A stretch of 59,980 nucleotides of DNA, from NCBI GenBank assembly GCA_022778585.1, contig JALFTI010000014.1, positions 1-59,980 of the forward strand, in the 5' to 3' direction. Below are positions 54,616-59,980 of this stretch, one piece after another. Source of the stretch: Pygmaiobacter massiliensis (lineage in GTDB: Bacteria > Bacillota > Clostridia > Oscillospirales > Ruminococcaceae). The translations under genes and the position numbers were made by a program. The notes beneath the pieces were generated by a model, which searched no databases, was not told where the DNA came from, and saw only the letters and a list, made by a program, of their open reading frames with translations. Within the stretch, counting starts at the first letter, position 1; the number at the start of each line of letters is the position of its first letter.

Positions 54616-55541
54616 TCATAATGCCTGCACCTCTTTTCTGCGTTTTTTCTTTTGCGCTTTGACTCCCGCAGTAATTTCGGTAATTTCCTGTGTAATAGCC
54701 GCCTGGCGCACCCGGTTGTACTGCAAAGAAAGCTCGGCCAAAAGCTGCTCGGCATTTTCGTCCGCAGCGTCCATTGCTGCCATTCGGGCATTCTGTTCAC
54801 TGCAGAAGCTGTCAATCAACGCACTGTAAATAAAGCCGGCCAGATAGCTGTGAATCACTCCATTCAGCACAACCGAAGGGGAAGGTTCAAATTCAAACGG
54901 CACCAAAACCTTTTTTTCCTTTTCCGGCGGCGCAAAATAGGTGCGGTGAAACGGCAAAAGCCGGGTGGAACGGGTAACCATCCGCATTTCATTTTCCATA
55001 TCGGTGTATACCACAAAAATTTTTTTAAGCTCTCCTGTGTCATACTTATCCAGTAAAAGAGAGCTAATTTCCCGCCCTCGTTCCAGTGTGGGGTTTTGTG
55101 CAGTGTACAGAAAAGTTCGTTCAATTGGGATTTGGTGCTTTGTAAAAAAGCGGCGCCCATATTCCCCCACCACAAACAGTTTGGTGTCGCTATGCTCGTT
55201 TAAAAGCCGCTGCGCTGCTTTCAGCACATTTTGGTTATAAGCACCAGCCAATCCCTTATCGGCCGTAATCACCAAACAGCCATAAGTGCCAAACAGCCAT
55301 AAGTGCCAAACAGCTCGGGCTCTCTGTCCCGGGGATAAAAATAGGGACTGTCCACATCATTCGCTGTTCGGAAGATACGCTTAATTTCACTGCGCAGCGC
55401 ATTAAAATAGGGGCGCGTCTGCTCCAGCTCGCTGCGGGCCCGGCGCAGCTTGGTGGAAGCAATTAAATACATGGCGTTGGTAATTTTTTGTGTTTCTCTG
55501 ATGCTGCTAATTCGGTTTTTAATTTCCGCTGTACCTGCCAC
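54616..55541 (-). pseudogene. atpG: F-type ATP synthase gamma subunit, broken by a 17-bp tandem duplication
   Basis: The central rotor shaft. The N-terminal piece has AEIKNRISSIRETQKITNAMYLIASTKLRRAR, the gamma signature, and ends off frame after ELFGTYGCL. The C-terminal piece starts at VITADKGLAGAYNQN and ends with the conserved NRVRQAAITQEITEI helix. The duplicated unit AAACAGCCATAAGTGCC (55274-55307, plus strand) shifts the frame. Deleting one copy gives FGTYGCLVITADKGLAG and a 909-nt gene, 302 residues, normal for gamma. The start is a GTG at 55541 just behind the atpA stop. Confidence 0.88.
55274..55307. repeat. 17-bp tandem duplication in atpG
   Basis: Two identical 17-nt units followed by 7 nt of a third. 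The original sequence had CCAAACAGC on both sides of CATAAGTG, a 9-bp direct repeat that explains the slippage. Confidence 0.95.
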
Positions 55542-55547
55542 GGCTCA

Positions 55548-57311
55548 TCACTTCTTTGCCGGCGGCAGGGCGTCGGCCAGCTTTTTTGTCACAAAATCCT
55601 TCGCCATCTGTACAATTGTGTCCGCATCCGGTTGTGAAAGCAAACCAGTCTGGTCAATTTTACTGCACAGGCTTGCCGCGGCCTGTTCCATATAAGCAAG
55701 GTATTCCTTTTTTACCAAATCAATCTGCTTCACCGGTACATCCTGCATAACATGGTGCAGCGCTGCCACCCAAAGCAAAACCTGTTTATGCTGGCGCAGC
55801 GGGTGGTATTGGGGCTGGCACAAAAGGCGCATCAGGCCCTGCCCGTAAGCCAGCTGGCGGCGGGTTAAATCGTCCAGGTCGCTGGAAAACTGCATAAACA
55901 CTTCCATCTCCCGGTACTGGGCCAGGTCCAGGCGAATGGCGCCCGCCGCTTTCTTCATGGCTTTGGTCTGTGCGTCGCCGCCCACACGGGAAACTGAAAG
56001 GCTCACATTAACCGCCGGCCGCTGGCCGGCAAAAAACAGTTCGCTTTCCAGAAAAATCTGCCCATCGGTAATAGAGATAATATTGGTGGGGATATAGGCC
56101 GAAACATCACCGGCCTGTGTTTCCACAATAGGAAGGGCTGTCATACTGCCGCCGCCCTTCTCCTTGGAAAGATGCGCCGAGCGCTCCAAAAGGCGGGAGT
56201 GCAGGTAGAACACATCGCCCGGATAAGCTTCCCGACCAGGCGAGCGTTCCAAAAGCAAGCTGAGGGCCCGGTAGGCAATTGCATGTTTTGATAGGTCATC
56301 GTAGACGATTAAAACATCTTTTCCCCGGTACATAAAATATTCGCCCAAGGCGCAGCCTGCATAAGGCGCTATATACTGCAAAGTGGCCGAATCGCTGGCC
56401 GAAGCACTGACCACGATGGAATATTCCATTGCGCCAAACCGCTGCAGCGTTTGGGTAAACTGGGCAACCGAATTGGCCTTCTGCCCAATTGCCACATAAA
56501 TGCAGACAACATCCTTCCCTTTTTGGTTCAAAATCGTGTCCAGCGCAATGGCGGTTTTCCCGGTTTGGCGCTCCCCAATGATCAGTTCCCGCTGGCCACG
56601 GCCGATGGGGAACATCGAATCAATGGCCAAAATACCGGTTTCCATGGGCTGGTTGACCGGCTGGCGATCAATAATCTGCGGAGCTGCCGCCTTAATGGGA
56701 CGATAACCGTCTGCCTTGATCTCTCCTTTGCCGTCAATGGGGCTGCCCAAGGCGTCCACCACCCGGCCCAGAAAGGCTTCACCCACTGGCATACCGGCAA
56801 CTTTTCCGGTGCGGCGCACCCGGCTGCCCTCGCTAATCTCTTCGTCGCCGCCAAACAGAATACAGCCCAGCTCCCCCTCTTTCAGGTCTTGTACCATTCC
56901 CTTTACGCCGGATGGGAAAAGCAAAATTTCTCCGTACGCTGCGTGCTCCAGGCCAGACACTGTGGCAATTTCATCCCCCACTGTCAGCACCTGGCCAACC
57001 TCTTCGGGAAATACAGCCGGGTTAAAACTTTCCACTGCCTGCTTAATAAGCGGAATAACCTCACCCTTGGATGGATCCAGCTGGCTCAGCCGTTCCTTAA
57101 ACTGCCGCAGTCTTCCTTCAACGCTCCAGTCATATATATCGGTGCCAGCCTGCAACACAAACCCGTCCTGCAGGTCTTCATCCTGCTCCCATTTCAAGGT
57201 GAAATCCCGACCGTAGGTTTTGTGCAAAAAATCCAGCAGTCTTTTTTGGTTTTCGGCGCTTGGCTGCCTGCTGGCACGCAAAACAGCCACGCCGTCAATC
57301 GGTTTGCTCAT
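55548..57311 (-). CDS. atpA: F-type ATP synthase alpha subunit with fused delta-like N-terminal segment
   Basis: A 587-residue protein, about 85 longer than usual alpha subunits. From residue 83 on it is a normal alpha: [19 protein letters not shown], Walker [29 protein letters not shown] and the Ser/Arg region [13 protein letters not shown]. The extra part, with [28 protein letters not shown] and [21 protein letters not shown], resembles the C-terminal region of delta (AtpH). No atpH gene lies between atpF and atpA. The delta N-terminal domain is therefore missing. The frame is intact. The start overlaps the end of atpF by 17 bp and has GGAGGGGG in front. Confidence 0.88.
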   Translation of the reverse strand: MSKPIDGVAVLRASRQPSAENQKRLLDFLHKTYGRDFTLKWEQDEDLQDGFVLQAGTDIYDWSVEGRLRQFKERLSQLDPSKGEVIPLIKQAVESFNPAVFPEEVGQVLTVGDEIATVSGLEHAAYGEILLFPSGVKGMVQDLKEGELGCILFGGDEEISEGSRVRRTGKVAGMPVGEAFLGRVVDALGSPIDGKGEIKADGYRPIKAAAPQIIDRQPVNQPMETGILAIDSMFPIGRGQRELIIGERQTGKTAIALDTILNQKGKDVVCIYVAIGQKANSVAQFTQTLQRFGAMEYSIVVSASASDSATLQYIAPYAGCALGEYFMYRGKDVLIVYDDLSKHAIAYRALSLLLERSPGREAYPGDVFYLHSRLLERSAHLSKEKGGGSMTALPIVETQAGDVSAYIPTNIISITDGQIFLESELFFAGQRPAVNVSLSVSRVGGDAQTKAMKKAAGAIRLDLAQYREMEVFMQFSSDLDDLTRRQLAYGQGLMRLLCQPQYHPLRQHKQVLLWVAALHHVMQDVPVKQIDLVKKEYLAYMEQAAASLCSKIDQTGLLSQPDADTIVQMAKDFVTKKLADALPPAKK

Positions 57312-57795
57312 CCAACCCCCTCCTCTCTGCCAGGTCTAAAAACTGGTCATAGGGGTCTCCCTCTTTGCGCAGAACGATCTTTTCCGTCGCAATCACTGCC
57401 GCGTCCATCAGTTCCTTAGTGGCTTTTGAAACAATGTCGGCCCGCTCGCGCTGGGCATTCTGGCGCGCTTTTTCCAAAATGGCCTCAGCCTGCTGCTGGG
57501 CCTGTGCAATCTGCTGGCTTCTCATCTGGTCCAAATCCTTTTGCGCCTGAGACTGTTTTTGCGCAAAAGCAGCTTCCTGCTGCGCCAGTTTTTCCTTATA
57601 TTCGGCCTTTAGTTTTTGGGCCTGCTCTCTTTCCTTTTGCGCCTCTTCATGAAGAGAACGGTAGTAGTCCTCCCGCTTTTGAATAAACTGCTTCACCGGA
57701 CGGTAAAGCAGCAGATACAAGCCCCCCGCCAAAATTGTAAAATTAAACAGGTGCAGCAAAATCTGCTGCCAGTCAATATTCAATGGAAGATTCAT
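57295..57795 (-). CDS. atpF: F-type ATP synthase b subunit
   Basis: A 166-residue stator protein. One N-terminal membrane helix ([20 protein letters not shown], about 12-31) is followed by a long charged coiled coil rich in Gln, Glu, Lys and Ala. It ends [26 protein letters not shown]. Length is normal and the frame is intact. In other bacteria atpH follows; here the delta-alpha fusion gene follows with a 17-bp overlap. [16 protein letters not shown] after the helix is the usual family text. Confidence 0.9.
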   Translation of the reverse strand: MNLPLNIDWQQILLHLFNFTILAGGLYLLLYRPVKQFIQKREDYYRSLHEEAQKEREQAQKLKAEYKEKLAQQEAAFAQKQSQAQKDLDQMRSQQIAQAQQQAEAILEKARQNAQRERADIVSKATKELMDAAVIATEKIVLRKEGDPYDQFLDLAERRGLDEQTD

Positions 57796-57807
57796 ACCGC
57801 ACCACCT

Positions 57808-58191
57808 TTACAGCACAAAGATGACCAGAATAACCACCAGCAACGCATAGATAATAGCCGTTTCAATAAATACCAAGTCCAACATCAAAGTAGTGCGAAT
57901 TTTTTCTTCCATATCCGGCTGGCGGGAAATACCATCTGCGGCCTTGCCGCCCACAATACCCATACCAACCGCGCCGCCCGCGGCGGCAAGGCCAATGGCA
58001 ATTCCCACCGCAAGCGCCTTAAGGCCCACGGAAGAAGTATCTTTTGCCTGCTCGGTGGTTTGGGTTGCCAAAGCGGTTTGTGCCGCCTGCACGGTATCGT
58101 CTGCCGCATGCACGGGCGGCAAAAGCGTTGTCATAAACAGAAAAAGTAGAAAAACAACTGAAATAATAGAAATACTTTTTACCCGATTCAT
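57808..58191 (-). CDS. atpE: F-type ATP synthase c subunit with N-terminal signal-like extension
   Basis: A 127-residue proteolipid, longer than the usual 70-90. Residues 1-31 look like a signal peptide (SIISVVFLLFLFMTTLLPPVHAAD), followed by a polar linker. Then come the two ring helices: ALAVGIAIGLAAAGGAVGMGIVGGKAADGISRQP and MLDLVFIETAIIYALLVVI. The ion-binding Glu is present (FIET). The position of the Gln needed in Na+ rings (GVGQG) is Met here (AVGMG), so H+ coupling is more likely. The ATG at 58191 follows GGAGG by 8-9 nt. Confidence 0.88.
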   Translation of the reverse strand: MNRVKSISIISVVFLLFLFMTTLLPPVHAADDTVQAAQTALATQTTEQAKDTSSVGLKALAVGIAIGLAAAGGAVGMGIVGGKAADGISRQPDMEEKIRTTLMLDLVFIETAIIYALLVVILVIFVL

Positions 58192-58210
58192 TGTAAATCG
58201 CCTCCAACTT

Positions 58211-59017
58211 TTACGCATCTTGTGCCAAATTAGACTGTTGTCTTGACCTTCGTTTTGGCTTATTTCCCTTCGGCTGTGACATCTCACCGTAGAATAAGGT
58301 GGTCAGCATAGTAAGCACATAGCTTTGAATAAGAGCGTACAGCAGCGTAAATAACACTGCTACAAGAACTGGCAATACATAGCTTAAGCTGGTGTAATAG
58401 TACACCAATTCGGTGACCAAAAGCCCGCTGAGCAGTGCCCCAAACAAACGAAAGCTCATAGAGAGCAAAAGAGAAACCTCTTTCAGGGCACTGCCAATAC
58501 CGCGCAACCCATTGCCGGCAAGCACGCCAGAAAAGATAACGCAATAGGACAGAACCCCCAGCATAATGGCACCATTTACATCGGAAAGCGGCGCCGGAAG
58601 AGTGACCGAATGGCCGTTCAGCGAAATGGCCTGAAGTCCCAGCAGCTCGAACAGCGTACCAAAAAAGATATACACGCCGGCTGCAAAGGCATATGCGCCC
58701 AAAAATCTGTTTCTGCGAGGACTATTGGAGCGGGCCAAGCCATCAAACAGACCCACCAATTCTTCCAAAACCAACTGAAACCGACCCGGCAGATACTGAA
58801 ATTTGGGAATTACAAAAATTCGAATCAGCAACGCAGCCACCAGTAAGATTACCGTTACTACCACAGAAGAGATATACCCCGGGTTTACCGCAAAAATGCC
58901 AAACAGGTTGTTCTTGTCCGATTCATGCAAAACAGCATCCCGCATGGTTTCCTGAATGGTTTCGATCTGTCCAGAGCCAGGCACAGCAATACTTGCAATA
59001 AGCAGTACTGCCAAAAT
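58211..59017 (-). pseudogene. atpB: F-type ATP synthase a subunit, 5' end cut off by an IS element
   Basis: About 268 residues of subunit a, the half-channel protein beside the c ring. The essential Arg is in SFRLFGALLSGLLVTELVYYY, and the last helices (YALIQSYVLTMLTTLFYGE) are intact. The visible start, ILAVLLIASIAVPGSG, is the hydrophobic part of an N-terminal signal helix. Upstream of it the sequence changes to the end of an IS256-family element at about 59018. The original start codon, SD sequence and operon promoter are therefore missing. A TTG at 59014 is in frame but has no SD sequence. Confidence 0.8.
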
Positions 59018-59039
59018 GAGACCATCCCAAAATTTGTGT

Positions 59040-59084
59040 AAACCTCCGATGTGGTGCAGAATAGAAGCACCACATTGGAGGTTT
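59040..59084 (+). promoter_or_regulatory. Hairpin covering the transposase ribosome binding site
   Basis: AAACCTCC-G-ATGTGGTGC pairs with GCACCACAT-T-GGAGGTTT, an 18-bp stem with one G-U around 9 nt. The transposase SD sequence GGAGG (59077-59081) lies in the right arm, so a transcript reading in from outside would hide it. Confidence 0.7.
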
Positions 59085-59089
59085 TACAT

Positions 59090-59980
59090 ATGGCCAGAAA
59101 GAATCGTACCCCAGAAGAAACAGCCCGGCGGGAGAAAATCCGAGAACTGCTGCAAATGGCGAATATAGGCAGCATGGAGGACATCCAGAGTCTGTTCAAA
59201 GAGACCATTGCCGCGTTCATGGAAAACGGTCTGGAGGCAGAGCTGGAGGATGAGCTGGCTACAGCAAGTATGACTACAAAAACAAGGACACGGACAATAA
59301 CCGCAACGGACACAGCAGCAAGACGCTGCGAACCAGCTTCGGTGATGTTGAGGTGTCCGTGCCTCGCGACCGGAAAGGCGAATTTGAGCCCAAGGTGCTG
59401 AAGAAAAACCAGAGCAGTATTAGCCAAGACATTGAGGGAAAGATCTTGTCCATGTACGCCAAGGGCATGACCACTGGTGACATCGAGGCGCATATCCAGG
59501 ATATCTACGGCGTAGAAGTCTCAGATACAACTGTAAGCCGCATTACTGACAAGATCCTTCCCATCGCAAAAGAATGGCAGCAGCGTCCTTTGGAAAGCGT
59601 CTATGCAGTGGTTTTCCTGGATGCCATCCATTACCATGTGCGCAGCGAGGGGCAGATCGTCAAGAAGGCCGTCTATATTGCCATTGGTATCGATCTTGAC
59701 GGAAAGAAAGATGTTCTGGGCATGTGGGTCGGTGAAAATGAGAGTGCCAAATTCTGGGCAACGGTGCTCAACGGCTTGAGGAACCGGGGCGTAGAAGATA
59801 TTTTCATTGCCTGTACGGATAATCTGACCGGATTTTCCGCTGCGGTTGAAGCAGTGTTTCCAAATACAGAGATTCAGAACTGTATCATTCACCAGCTTCG
59901 GAATTCCAGCAAATATGTATCCTACAAGGACTTGAAAGCGCTCATGGCCGATTTGAAGGCTGTTTACGCTGCGGTAGATG
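59090..59980 (+). pseudogene. IS256-family transposase, frameshifted and incomplete
   Basis: A mutator-type DDE transposase. It starts MARKNRTPEETARREKIREL, 8 nt after GGAGG. The frame breaks at GDELATAS-like text; one extra G at the GG of 59257-59258 would restore DELGYSKYDYKNKDTDNNRNG, standard for the family. The rest is open to the window end in the shifted frame: VEVSVPRDRKGEFEPKVLKK, DTTVSRITDKI, first catalytic Asp in VFLDAIHYHVR, second in CTDNLTGFSAAV, then NCIIHQLRNSSKYV. The last acidic residue lies outside the window. As it stands this copy cannot move by itself. Confidence 0.85.

Larger units (their letters stand above)
59018..59980 (+). mobile_element. IS256-family insertion sequence (left part, runs out of window)
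   Basis: The left end begins near 59018 with GAGACCATCCCAAAATTTGT, which resembles IS256-family terminal repeats (AATTTGTGTAAA core). A hairpin and a mutator-type transposase gene follow. It is inserted against the 5' end of atpB and faces away from it. The right end and the target duplication lie outside the window, so the exact boundary is uncertain by a few nt. Confidence 0.85.

Noticed and set aside
57808-58191. Na+-coupled ATP synthase
   Set aside because: The c subunit keeps the Glu but has Met where the Na+-binding Gln of known Na+ rings sits, so H+ coupling is the simpler reading.

Overview
The window reads as chromosome of an anaerobic, spore-forming Clostridia member, probably of the Oscillospiraceae/Ruminococcaceae type. 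This is inferred from an intact sporulation sigma factor sigK, the yabP-yabQ-divIC-yabR block, a class III fructose-bisphosphatase, desulfoferrodoxin, ferredoxin, a NifU-type IscU with IscS and MnmA, strong SD sequences, many TTG/GTG starts and consensus TTGACA-17-TATAAT promoters. No replication origin, rRNA operon, CRISPR array or prophage was seen.

Layout. 1-430: end of a tRNA operon (Gly, Val, Asp, one cut by the window edge). 0.4-8 kb: yerC, a FabG-like reductase with an unknown partner, a YwrD-like gamma-glutamyltransferase, an arginine-type substrate-binding lipoprotein divergent from an alanine-racemase-like gene, a ferredoxin, a TM2 protein and RNase P RNA. 8-14.3 kb: a PII-like protein paired with a DUF1538 membrane protein, sigK, a split chromate transporter and a MATE pump. 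14.4-20.6 kb: an ornithine-cyclodeaminase-like gene facing a five-gene flavin/iron-sulfur amine or imino-acid dehydrogenase operon with two paralogous catalytic subunits. 20.6-29.5 kb: phosphatase, fbp, radical SAM protein, EcsC, rRNA methyltransferase, hpf and the yabPQ-divIC-yabR cluster. 29.7-33.4 kb: an operon of amino-acid ABC permease and ATPase, argG and dimethylargininase. 33.7-44 kb: gdpP-rplI-dnaB-tilS-hpt-ftsH and rnj. 44.2-49.9 kb: rnhA, iscS-iscU-mnmA, trmO, superoxide reductase, tRNA-Lys. 50-60 kb: an RpiR regulator, a broken gltS-like symporter, and an F-type ATP synthase operon cut at its 5' end by an IS256-family element.

Two things stand out. First, the last 9 kb looks like recent decay driven by short tandem duplications. 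The gltS-like gene, atpD and atpG carry perfect tandem duplications of 23, 7, 4 and 17 bp. Each one breaks the reading frame, and removing one unit restores a full-length protein of the expected size. A G-run in gltS, a probable A-run in atpC and a G-run in the IS transposase also shift frame, and the IS removes the start of atpB. The alpha subunit is fused to what looks like the C-terminal part of the delta subunit, and no separate delta gene lies between atpF and atpA.

Second, a predicted arginine regulon links two loci 28 kb apart. The binding-protein gene and the permease-ATPase-argG-dimethylargininase operon have the same promoter design, with an ARG-box (ArgR/AhrC operator) filling the 17-bp spacer. 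A third ARG-box lies just downstream of the racemase promoter. Together they suggest uptake of arginine or methylarginine, hydrolysis to citrulline and return to argininosuccinate, with an arginine-controlled racemase.
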